Part shown: piece by piece, positions 36,237 through 48,800 of the stretch | Layout of the letters: each line of letters begins with the position of its first letter | Position numbering within the stretch: the first letter of the stretch is position 1 | Assembly: GCA_900708905.1 (NCBI GenBank) | Contig: CAADRB010000024.1 | Location: forward strand, 1,793,399-1,857,398 | Direction: 5' to 3' | DNA from: Hymenolepis diminuta | Taxonomy: Eukaryota > Platyhelminthes > Cestoda > Cyclophyllidea > Hymenolepididae | Length of the DNA stretch: 64,000 nt | Notes under the pieces: generated by a model | Told to the model about the DNA's origin: nothing | What the model saw: only the letters and a program-made list of their open reading frames with translations | The model's database searches: none | Translations under genes and position numbers: made by a program

Positions 36237-36848
36237 ATGTATCCGTCATTTGCAAGACGTTTCCAATTATGGTGGGAGCATATTCGATCGCGTCGGCGTC
36301 TGGAAGATTCCACGTCCTTTGCAGGAATCGCTACCCCCTTTATTCCCATTGTAAAGATGTGTTTTCATCCACTAGGCAAAATTCGTGTCGTGTATGCTGT
36401 TTGTTCTATCCTAATGTTCATTTGTATAATCTGTATGCTTTCTATTACAATTAACAACTACCTGTCCCACAAAACAATCTTTCGAGTTGACCAGATAGCT
36501 GTGACGGAAGGAGTCCAACCACCCGATATTACAATCTGCTTAGATGAACACAGAACAACACGAGCTTTGGAGAGAAAGTTAAAAATTCCACCCCTTGTGA
36601 ATTGGGGTATTCTCCAAGGAGTGACCATACCTTGCCGTTCGAGTGGAAAGATAACTTGGGGTTCTGAACTTCATTCAGTGTCAACCTACATCAGAGCGGT
36701 GGCGCATTTTAACGTGACCCTTGTTGTGACCCCACCTGGAGATATTTCCCTCACAGTCACCGAACAAGTGCCTATACCTCCCGATCACATCTGTACCACA
36801 TTTAAAGTCAATCACTCCTGCTTTGGGGGAAACCAATTTTGGAAAATT
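36237..36848 (+). other. DEG/ENaC exon 1 (N terminus, TM1, first palm strands)
   Basis: 204 codons ending in a GTGAGT donor at 36849. It contains the charged N-terminal segment, the STSFAGIATPF segment where family members have a His-Gly, TM1 (IRVVYAVCSILMFICIICM) and the ectodomain start with several Cys. Confidence 0.88.
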
Positions 36849-39800
36849 GTGAGTTCAAATGTTAAACTTTATGATTCATCATACCTTTGATATACATTAA
36901 AACAAAAACTCTGATACGATCCATTGTGATTTGTAAATATTCATGCAGTTTTCATCACTATTCAAATTCAAAGTCTAGAGTTTACTGGAAAATAAATCAC
37001 AAAATATGAAAATAACAGAAAATCAGGAACTGTTATTTTAAATTCAAAAGAAATTAATTTCATACTATTTTTTATAAATTGCATTTAAATATCACTGTAT
37101 TGTTTTAATTTGCCAACACATTTTAACTATTTTGAAGCCTTTAAATAAGGCTAGTAGAATTTTGATGCAATAGCTCGTATTTAAAACTTTATTTCAACAT
37201 TTTCAATGGAAAAATGTACATAAAAACTCCATTTTTTAATAAAATAGTGTGAAATAGAACTTTATTTATTAATAAAATATTATTATCCGCAGTAATGCAA
37301 AAATTGTATAATTTTTTGTTGCGGGAAGCAACTGACATCGAATCACAGTAAGCCCAGCAAATGGTAGAGGAGAGGAGATTAAAAAGGTACCGAGACCAAC
37401 GTTGGGGTATCAATGGGTCTCACTTCATTTAATTGGTCGTGATGATCGTTAGAATTTCAGCGTATTTCATTTTAACAATAGGCAGAAAATCTGAATTCTT
37501 TAAGCGTCTCGGACAAAAAATAAATTTTTTAACTAAATTAAAGAAAATTTTTCAAATAATTTGATTCGCCGTGTTGTTTATATTTTTAAATCATGCAATT
37601 TGATGCGAAATAATTTTTCTTTTAAATTTTTGAAAGTCCAATTTTGAAACTAACACAAAACGACTATGGAAAGGAAGAACGAAACTGAAACAACAATGAA
37701 AGCTATAAAATATTATAAAAACGCCAGAGAATTTATAAAATATTTCAATTTTTGGTTTTTTTATAATAATAAATAATAATAATTTTACTATAATTGAATT
37801 GTTGGGCTTGAAAATACATAACTTATACGGAGTTAAATAAGATTCAAACCATATAGCTGAAATGGAATATATAAATAATTTTTATAGGCGCCATATGGAC
37901 GTGTTTTTATTAGTTAAATTTAAACGCTTAAATTTCAAAACTTTGATTTTAAAACTAATTATTTAACCAGTGTTAAAGTAAACAATTGAATTCCATTAAA
38001 AAATCAAAGTAAATACATAAAAATTCACATTTTTCTGCAACAAAAGACTTTTTAAAAGCCGTATTGTCAGTAATAGTAAATTAAATTGAAAAGAATCGAG
38101 AAGTTTGAAATAGTTTTACGTTGTTCGACTTCGTCAATAGCGCAAAAATTGAGAGAACCAAACCATATCGGTTTGATTTTATGATCTTATTAAATGAAAC
38201 TACTAAGATAATTAATATTCGATATCTAAATATCGATTCTTCGATCAATTTGCCTTAACATGGATAATGTGGACAATAAACCCCGTCTAACATGTCTCTC
38301 TCAATCGCTAAGATCAGACTTCTGTGGTAAAAGACAAAGGAAAATTCGAATGCTGACGCACTTCTAAGTGCAACTGTGAAAAAATTTACATGTACATATG
38401 CCTTGACGCTAATTTTAAGGGATGGAGGGAGGGAGGGAGGATTTCCAATTGCTTGCAGTCTGGAATAAGTGCCCCAAACATTGCAGCTTCATTGGCGCTC
38501 AGCGATGTTCAAATTTTTTGCGGGTAGCAAAACTCCGAGTATTAACAATTACAAACCAAAGGTTCAGCGTCTGTATTTATGAGAATGGTTTCAATATAAA
38601 GCCGTTAAGCGTTGTTACCTTGAGGAATGCAGTTTATTTTGTTATCTAATGACTACGAACTTGTGAAAATGTAAGCCAAGATGAATGTGGATCACTCTTT
38701 ATGAAGGTCAAAAGCGAGTTCAAATATCAATCCCTTTGTTCGGGATTTTGTTGTTCTCAGGCATCACAAAAGTGAGAAGAGACTCCAATCGGAGCTCAAG
38801 CTCATAAGAAATCCTCACTTTTCAGGACAGAGATTTTCACTACCATCTGTTGAAAGCTACATCACTGAGTGTCAAAATTGTTATTTTTAAATCGATAAAA
38901 TGACTGATATTTGTAATCATTTTGAAATGAGCTCACAAATACAGAAGCAACTTTAACTCTATGAACTGGTCTGGATAATTTGTACTGAATGGACAAACTC
39001 AATAATAAAACATGAAAATGGATTTTCTGCCGTAATAAGAGGCATCAATTGAGACTTTCTTATAGAAATCTCTAAAAAGGATCCGCTCGGTAAATTTTTC
39101 GGAAATGTAATTTAATGGAAAACCAATTTCAAAGCTTTACTTACTGTTCTCTTCTAATGTTAAATTTATTCATTTATATTTAACTTCTGACTTGGATTCA
39201 TTTACTGGAAAATTGCTGAGCCCATTTAATTACACATATCTTAAAACAAATAATTGAATATTAAATAATAAAAATTTATAAATCCCGTTTCACAACTTAA
39301 AATTGGAAGGTTTTTTTATTTTTTGAATAAAAGCCAATTTGAACATGACCTCGAAATCAATAATTTCACATTCGGATTAGAACTATTAATAATTATTTTA
39401 AAATTAAATTAAATTGAAAACACACATTTTTAAATTTGTATTTAAAAATGCTAATTTTATTTCAATTTTTAAAATATTTTAATTTTAATTAAATTTTTTA
39501 TTGATTAACTAGTCTTCCTGAAGGAATGTGCGTTTTTTATCTTTTCTCCGGAAGCTAGGTATTAAAATACTTTGAATTTAAATGATTTAACTTTTTTTAA
39601 GAATATTAATTTGTTTAAATAGAGGATTAAGGATCACTAATATGAGTATTTTTTAATTTTCTTTGAGGAAATTGCCAAAAGTTCTTTTCACTGTTAGTAC
39701 GATTAATTATTTGTCGGGTTTTATACCTGAGACTTTCTGTTTATGGCTTAACATAGATCTGAACTCTTCGGTCATATACTTCATTTCAACTTATTCCGGC

Positions 39801-42800
39801 TCGATTTTGATTTTTTGTATGTTTACTTCATTGACAGTGACTACTTATGCCTCTTCAGTTGCACCGCGAAATGACTTGAATCGAAGAGCCAAATACTTAA
39901 TCAATCTTCAAAGTGAATTTTCCTCCCTGCTCAGTCCCAGATTAAATTCGTGGGCACAATACTGCAAAATAGCAATAGAAATAAATCCCTGGACACAATT
40001 CCGTAAATTTTCGGTTTCCTGATTAAATTGCGAAATGATGTAATTAAGCAAATTACAACAAAGCAACGAGACACTCTAAATTATATGTTTGGAAGCATTT
40101 TAATTTTCCAAGCGCTTTAAAATGCAAATATATATTCATTAAGTATTAAAATTTGTACTTTTAAAGCCCTCAAATTCTCTCAGGAACAATAAAATTCAGT
40201 CCCCAGCATATTTTTGAGGACGATTCATTTCAGTAAAATGGAGTTTAGTTACTTAATAGAGTAAAAAATCAATAAAATTTTCACCATATTATTAGAAAAG
40301 TAGAAAATAATGGAACTGATCTTTGATATTAAAATAAAATAAAGTAATGTTAATTACTTCCCATTCGAAGCCGCTATTTGGAAGATTTATTTGAATGTAA
40401 AGGTGCCTTAAAAGCCAATTTTTTGAAATTTATTTTCAGTTATTTCTGCTTAAACACACAAACCGATTCTCATATTAACAATTATTTTTATTTCTTTTAG
40501 AAATTGTCGAAAATTTTTTTGCCTTTTTTTCTTATTCTAGGAAACATTCATTTCGACGCTGCTTAGTCATTCACCACTTTTGCATTTTTTGACCTCCACA
40601 GTTTTCGAGTTTTTTTCAGCCCGTTGGCACGAAACTGATTGAATAATAATTAAAACAAACTGATTTAAGTAGAATTCAGAGTCAAAATTGTAAATTTTGG
40701 AGTTATAATGAGTTAAAGAAGTGGCATTATATAACAGAATTGTAACAAATCCGCAATTTAATCAATGCATTTTATATTTATTATTGAAAGCTTATTTGGA
40801 AATATTTATTTCCTGATTGTTTTAAAAGGAAACACCTAAAGTACAAGTTGTTACACGTTTGATGGGTAAAATTTGCACTTTTAAGCGTCTAAAGTTCTCA
40901 TGGTGGGAGAGAATTCCAACTGATGCTAAAAGCAGCACTGCTCTGCCATTGTTTTGGAAATAAAATTTTCCATCAAAATGGAGTCCAATCTGCTGACGGA
41001 TTACGAAAAGTACAGAGCTATTAAACCCAACTTTAAAATTAAAATAGAGTGATATTCAGGTGATACAAAGTTGAATAAGAAGGAGTAAAGAAATGTTTAT
41101 CTGATATATAATGACCATTAGTCCTTAAGACTTCTGTATTTACATCATATATATGCACTCATTTATGGAAACCTAAAAAGTAATTGTTAAATATGTTAAT
41201 TTTTATTATATCTGCATATTGTTGGAGTTAGATAAAAACCAACGGTTTGCAGCTAACAAATAACGACAGCAATAGCAGTCACCAACTCGTAGCTGCTTGA
41301 GTAAGAGCTGAAAACAATTGTGAAGCAGAACACCAAGAGTTGAGTAGACCAAACATGTATTCAAGGAAGCCACAACGAGTTTGAATGGAGTAAAGGTGAG
41401 AGAGGGAGAGAGAGGGCAGCGTGCTGAGGTAGAGAGGAGATGAACGGGACGTGTAGGAGTCCGTAACTGACCAGCTTGCGTTGTTCTGCCTGGAAAACAA
41501 GGATGGCTTTATATCAGTCACTTGAGTAAGGCCGCTGAGAGCATGAGCGCAGATGTGTCTTTTATGTGAAGCGAGGCTGTTATAGAATGAGAGGAATCGA
41601 TGTACGCGTTTAGACATGACAGATAGCGGTTATGTGCTATTGGAACATAAATGAGGTCACTCCAACTTCGTGGACGAAAAACGGAGGTATTATCGTGGAA
41701 TGCGAAGAAAGGGTAATTCTGGAAATGCAGAGAGAGCTATCCTTCAATATATCCACGGTGAAATTTATTAATTTTAATTAAATTAAGCGTGTTAGTCAGT
41801 AGATAAAAGTTTCAAATATAAATAGCATTTTCATAAAAGAATAGAGAACAATTTTAATTTCATTTATTATTTGAATATTTGCGCATTTGTTGTTTTTATT
41901 TATTTTAGGAAACATTCATTTTCTGATTTTCTGTTAAAAATAATAAATTTTCCTTTCAATATTTCATTTAGTCAATTGATTCAAAAAAATTTGATCAATA
42001 ATAATTTCGGAAATTATTTTTTATTTTTTTATATTTCTTTTCTTTTACTATAGATGATATATTAGGGTCATTTTTTCAACACAAATGGTCGGAATACGAA
42101 TCGGATGTAAATATGCATAGCTTGAAGTATTACAGTTACCAAATGGAAAGATAAAATACGGATCTTTCTTTCTTGAAAAGCAAGGTTATCTTTGGTGCCC
42201 GGTTTGTAGTTTGTACCACTTTGTCCTGCAGAATACTGGAAGAATTCATCTCTGTTGGAGATTAGTTTCCAAGACAATTGCACTGGTTTGAATTCTCTTG
42301 TAGCTTCATGGCCGCTTATCTCGCAATCTAACTTTGACTAGTTTGATTTCAAAAGAAATTTAACATCTGAAATTGCACAGACCTAAGGAAAGAGATGGCT
42401 GCGCCACTCCCATCTTCATTTACGCATAGGGTTTAGGTGGTGTAAGCTGAGGCTTACAACATTGAAATTTGACAAAAATTATTGACCCAGAAATAATAAT
42501 TTTACCTGCATATGAACCTATTTTCGCTACTTATTCTAAATGACAGGCGCAATATAAATGATTCGTCATTGAAAATGTAAATTTTGAGGTACTTCCTACT
42601 TGCATCCGATTTATAAGTAGAGAAAATAGAATTGATCATAATTAAATTTATAAGCTACTATTAAGACCACCCACGGTAATATAAAAATATTAAAAATTTT
42701 TAATTATTAGCGGCAACTGACNNNNNNNNNNNNNNNNNNNNNNNNNNNNNNNNNNNNNNNNNNNNNNNGGGGGGGGGGGGTGGATCAAAGAGGTACCGAA

Positions 42801-45800
42801 GAGTCTTACTTCACTTGATCTTTGGACCCGAGTTGTACATCTTTACCAAATTCATAATAAAATTTGCCCTCATCCCCTACAAAGGCAAATGTTTTCCACG
42901 TTCAGATTTATGCCAGTTTTATTACAGATTCAAGATCTGATAGTTCGCCTCAAGGACTTAAAATAGCTGTGTTTACCAATTGACTCTCCTCTCAATGTCA
43001 TAAATTATGTAAAAATATTTTAAACGGACTAAAAAATTTGATAAATTTATAATAAATTAATTGAACTGTTTAAAACGAAGATAGTTTTACTTAATTGATT
43101 GTGATTTAAAAATAATTTGAGTTATAAAATGTGTTGCAGTTTTAAATTCGAAATCTTTCACGAACTCGATAAAATAAAACCGAGGAATTCTTCGCCTTCA
43201 AGAAATACCGGATCCGAGTTTGCAATTACGTATAATAAATGGATACTCTTAATTTTAGAATATTAATATTGATTGATTGATTGATTGAAGGTTTTATTGA
43301 ATGAATAAACAAATTTTCATTACACCGGATACTGCTTAGGTTATTTTGTTCATAATTTGAGATTAATTCTTCCTTTTTTCCCTATTCTTATGAACTACTG
43401 GACGCTTTTCTGACGCTGATAAAACAACCAAGAGCAGAAGAGAGAAAACGGTTTAGAAAAGTAAAACTTTTCAACTTCTATCTACTTCAACATCAACTTT
43501 CAATTCCGATTCACTCTTGTCAAGGTCCTTTGTAGTTCATATGTTAAATTCATTTTTGCAAGAGTCTATCTTCAAACAGATAAATTTTGTTCTTTGGAAA
43601 ACTTATTTGTTCTTCTTTAATAACAAATTTGGATACTTTCCCCTGGCGAAATTAACATTTGTTATATTCGAAGAAAAAAATTTTCACTGCAGCCGCATTA
43701 ATGAAAGTTTTCACTTAAACAGTGGACTTCTATCGTCGAAATTTTATTTTTTTCCTCCGGTGTCCTCCAATTTGTTACATGTATTGATGGGGGATAGTAG
43801 AAGTGGCTTTTAAAGCTATTTTCTTACTGTTTTCTAATGTCAGTAACTCCAAGTCGATTATTTTATAATTAAATCTTTAAGTTCACCCCCAGTCACTAGC
43901 AAAATTAAGAACTTTACTCACCTAAGGTTATAGTTTATCCATTTGGAATGCGGTAGAAAGAAAGAATAGTGATAAACAAAATCAATTTTTTTAAAATTTC
44001 TACAAGACGATCTTAATTATTTCAAACTTATCTAATTACAACTGCTGAAAATAGTACCTTTTGATAAGATCTCATTTCCTTCTGCGGGTTTCACTAAATC
44101 CTTATTAAATTAAGGTTCACTTAATCAAATGCATTCTAAACTGTAGTATCAGAAATTGCGTATTGTAATTAGTCGGTAGAAGAGTGGATAATTTAAAACA
44201 AAATCGATTTGGAGTGATTTTAAAGAGAAGTATATTTCCGCCTCTACTATTCTTTTAAATTTAAACCTAAGGCACTACTGATGTTATTATATTAGCGTTT
44301 GTAAGTGTTATGAGATTATGACACCAGCGATTTAACTGTACGAAGCATTTCATATAATCAGGACTGTCAACTGAGGTATATTATGGTTATAATTGCTAAG
44401 ACCCGGAAAGAAGAAGGACGAGAACTTCTAACTTAATAAAATTTCATTTTAGGAAAGTGTGGGTAAATCGGATCCACCAGTGAAAGTAGAACACAAAGAA
44501 ATTCTACTTTATGGAGAAGGAGCAGAGAGGGATAGGTATAGAACAAATCTTATCTAGGAGTGGTCATTGGTCAGTGGCTAACTCTAGTTTCACTTTTTCG
44601 TTGTGGTTGCTGTAGTATGAACCGGTTGTTGATGCCAGATGCAGGGACAACAATTGTGGAAAATAAAAATATCTAAAAGAGCTCGATTTAGATAAGGGTT
44701 TTAAGAACGAGCTGCAGAAGCTAATCTTTACAAGGAAATATTGTATCCCGAATATTTATTAATGCATCTGCTTTTATTCCTGATAGCTACATGTGGCCAT
44801 ACAAAAGACAGCCCAGAATAGTTTAATGTCCGGACAAGTGAAGGTGATCGCTCACGAGGCCAATGGATTTCCTTTAGATAATTACCCACGGTATCTTTAT
44901 GAAAATTTCTCGCCTGGTACCACTTCTTTCATCTTCTACTCCAAATCCCTCCAATACAGCTACACTAACCGCAATCGACCTTGCCAAACAGGACCTATCA
45001 AAGTTCAAGGCCACACGTATGATTACGATCAAGTTAGTAATATTTTTGCCATTGACATATGTTTTTCTTAGAAATTATATCTTATAAGAATTAACGTAGC
45101 TTCGATGTTCCAAATATTCTTTCACCCATTTCATTTTAATGAATCATCACTGAAATCCAGAGTGGGTGAGGATAAAGAAATTACGTGAATGAACCGAAAT
45201 GGTGCACTGAATGACTCTCTTGTAATTACAAGAGAGGCGCTAACTTAGCATTCGCAAAAAAGGACTGAAAAATCGTTAAGATTTCGCCCAATCATACGAA
45301 CTACCCTACCAGATAAAGAAGTAGAGGCGGTGAAAAAATGCATATATTGAGAGAAAACACGTAAAATGTGTTGGCTATGGTTAGGAAGCCGAATTGAATA
45401 TTTTCGGTGCATTTGAAAGAAACGTGTTAGCTTCATCAACTATTGAATTCCTACGCTGACACCTATGGAGAAGCTGCCGCTGTAATTATTGGCTAACCAA
45501 GCAGCCAATCACTTATCACATTACCAATCTTATTGACTTGATAACAAAACCGACATTTAAACCAAAAATCTCCTTCCATTTCCTTCTAGAGTCTGAGTAG
45601 TTGTAGAGAGCAAGTGAGCAATCATAAAAGCCTCATCAATAGTAAATTGAAAGAATGACCAAGCTACGGAGTGAGGCTCTAAAATGCAAGTGTTAAAAGC
45701 TTACGGTGTGAGAGATAAGTCATTAAAAATGGCTGGCAGGAGGTAAAAAATTGGATTAAATCGATAAACATTAAACTCTTCTGTCATTTAATTTTTCAAA

Positions 45801-48800
45801 TGGAGGGAGCTGAGCATATTGAGTTGTTAATTCAGCATGAAGCGGTAAGTTAAATTCAACAAAATAGTAAAGAAAGAATTCTAATATGCCATTTCTAATT
45901 ATCCTCCTTCTTTATGATTTCCTTTTTTTCCACCTTCGTTTTGGAATGACACTTATTCCTCCAATTAGCTGCCACTTTCAATTGTTAAAGACATACAAAT
46001 GTAATGAATAATAAATTCTTCGGTAGATCAGATCAGTTAGTGGTATTATTATTAAACAAATAATAAATAGATTCAATATCTTTACTGATTTAATTATTAT
46101 TATTGGAAATAGGATAATTAAAGTAAATTATTTCACTTGTTTTATACGTTCACTTTGTTTAATTTTTTTAAAATATATTTTATTAAAAATATCGTACCAA
46201 AGATCCGATTTGGATGGAGGGGGAGGGGGGGGGGGAAGCAAATTTTCGATAATACCTTTACTAGGGCGAGATAAGAGTGATATTTGCAGGTTTCTGTTCT
46301 GAAACCGTGATTTCTGTGTAGCCTTAGTTATGGATGCCACCTCCATGAAACTAATACCCCCAGTGTTCTACCCAGTGTTCTAATCTGTTAGAGAGAAGTT
46401 TTAAAGGTGATTGGGTGAAGAAGTCAGTTTTCAAAAAGGGAGAATTATAGGTAAGAAAAAGAATTAAGTGGAAGTGGAGAATCAAGCCAGAGTTTAAGGA
46501 GTTCTTACTTCAGTTGACCTTCAGATTCACCAAGTTGTCCGCTTCAATTAATAAATACATTTCATTATGTCATGTTCTGATTTGCAAGTTTTAGATTTCA
46601 TTATTTAACCAATGAGTTTTTGGGTGATTCAATGCTCATTAGAGTCACTCGATCAGTTGATTAAATCGGGTGATCGGTTACGTCATTTCAAATTATTTGT
46701 CTCCTTAAATAGTTAAGAGCAACTTTTTACGATGACATAATCTTAAGGGCTATATCATCTAATCACATTTTATTCAGGACAATTTAAAAGAGTGACGTTG
46801 TCACCAATTGTTGACAATCAAATTGATTGACACTTAAAGGAATAAAAAATGAGAAAAAGAATTTTACGGATATTTTTTTCGATTCTTATCAAAGCCTTTA
46901 AAATAAATCCTTCCCGATCATTTAATTTAGAAATTCCATTCATCTTAAAAAGCACAAAGTTTAACTTAATGAAAAACTAGAAATAAATAATAATCAACTA
47001 AGAATGATATTTTTAAAACAACAAGGAAGATAATTTAACTCAAATAATTCCTTATTAGAGCAAACACATTAAATAATAAGTAAATTCGAAAATTTTAGAT
47101 CGTATAAGTTATCTGTCGTTTTTGCAGTCTACAAATTTGATCCGGTTTCACCTCTTTCCGGTCTTTGTCATTACCTTCTGTGTGTGACTCATCCCTTGGT
47201 TGATAGGCTGCTTGCCGATTTTCTCACTAACGTACTTTTATCTGCAATCGGCCTCTGAGTAAACCCTCTGCCGCAGCCTTTGTCTCCTTCCCATCTTGTC
47301 TTATTTGAATTCCTAAAGCTGGAAAAGGTAATAGCTCGGCCGAGTTTCTCCCTCCAATCTTTCTCGCAATTAATTTCAAGCCTATCTTATTAAAATCTAT
47401 TGAAATTGTGCATTTTCGACGTAGACTTTCTTCTGCTGTCAGAAAAAATTTAACGAGTCCTAGTTTTTGCAATTTTAAGAGCACATTTGAATGTGAAACT
47501 GCAATTGAGGAAGCAAAATAACCTGGAAAGGGGTGAAACGGGGTCGGAGATAGAATAAAAGAATGCACTGAAGGTAGAACATCAAGAATCATACTTCATT
47601 TGAAATCTAAATGCATCTAGTAAGTGATAATGTCCAAATATTCAAAAGTTTAAATTCCAGAACTTTTTTCATATCGACAAAAGTCAGTGCCTGTTGATAT
47701 CGATTGATCATCCTACTTCAATTCATTCGTATTTCCTGAAATCAAAGAAAAGGAAGTCTATTTATAAATAGCAAATTATATCGGAAATATGGGGTTTATT
47801 AAGATTTTTTATATGATCAAATGTGCTATTATGTAAGAGGAGTAATTTTTTGAGTATCCATAATGATCTGTTTAACCTAGAGAGAATATACCTTGACCGT
47901 ATCGCAACTTGGCATATTCTGATAAATTGGAATCAGGGGACAGACGTAGAAGTTTTATCTGAGTTCATAGAGATCTTAGTTCGGAGGGTAGAGTTACAAA
48001 CATAGCCCAGATATCAAACTAAAAACATTCAGAAAAGCCCTTTTAAAGAAATATCATTTTAAATAATTTCCTCATTCATTTCACGTATTAAATCTCACCT
48101 CTTGTGATATCTGGTAATCTCTAAAGACCTATTATAACTAACTAATTAACGCCTCTTTGGTTTATATTCATTAGGCTGCTTGCCAATGGAAGAAGACATG
48201 TGAATATCTTCATAATGAATGTAATTGCTATTGTCCTCTTGAGTTTCTTCGATCCTGGGGAAGGGGTCACTTTCTTGATCCCACTAAAAATGATTTCACT
48301 CGAGAAGATTGCATCCACAGTTGTCTCTATGAGCAGCAGATCATGCTTATGGACGCCGCAGTATGTCCTTATGCCTGCAACACCGCAACGTACCAAAGAA
48401 ACAACAAAATGGAGAATCCTAATGCCACCACTCAAGACAGTATTCAAGTAAGCTTCGTTCAAGAAGATGCAGTTACTCAAAATACTGAGGAGGAACTATT
48501 TGGATTAGCAAAACTCTTCTCAGAGGTTGGTGGGTTGAGCTCCTTCTTCTTCGGCTTCTCTTGTCTTGTGATATTTGAACTTCTTGAATCCTGCTATCGA
48601 TTTTGGAATAGATGGATTCGAAGAAGATCAACTCGAATTAGGAAGGAGAAAAATATATGCCGATTATCAAAATCAATTGCTCTTTGTAGGGGAGAATCCT
48701 ATGCCCCACATTGTGTTCCCAACTCTGAAGATAGCCCAATTTTTCCTTGCAAAAATGTCCAACGGATGCGCTCTTTTCAGGAATCCTTGCCGCCCACAGA

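Noticed and set aside
39663..40022. 119-codon plus-strand frame with hydrophobic stretches in channel intron 1
   Set aside because: No channel motif, no convincing acceptor or donor and AT-driven composition; likely random.
43517..43813. 98-codon plus-strand frame in channel intron 1
   Set aside because: Phe/Asn/Lys-rich composition typical of translated AT-rich intron; no motif.
47130..47235. Plus-strand segment after TTTTTGCAG reading YKFDPVSPLSGLCHYLL, considered as an extra channel exon
   Set aside because: Its phase does not fit between exon 2 and exon 3, which already join phase 0/0 across the expected homology.
47823..48005. 60-codon plus-strand frame just before channel exon 3
   Set aside because: No usable splice sites and no family resemblance; the exon 2 to exon 3 join does not need it.
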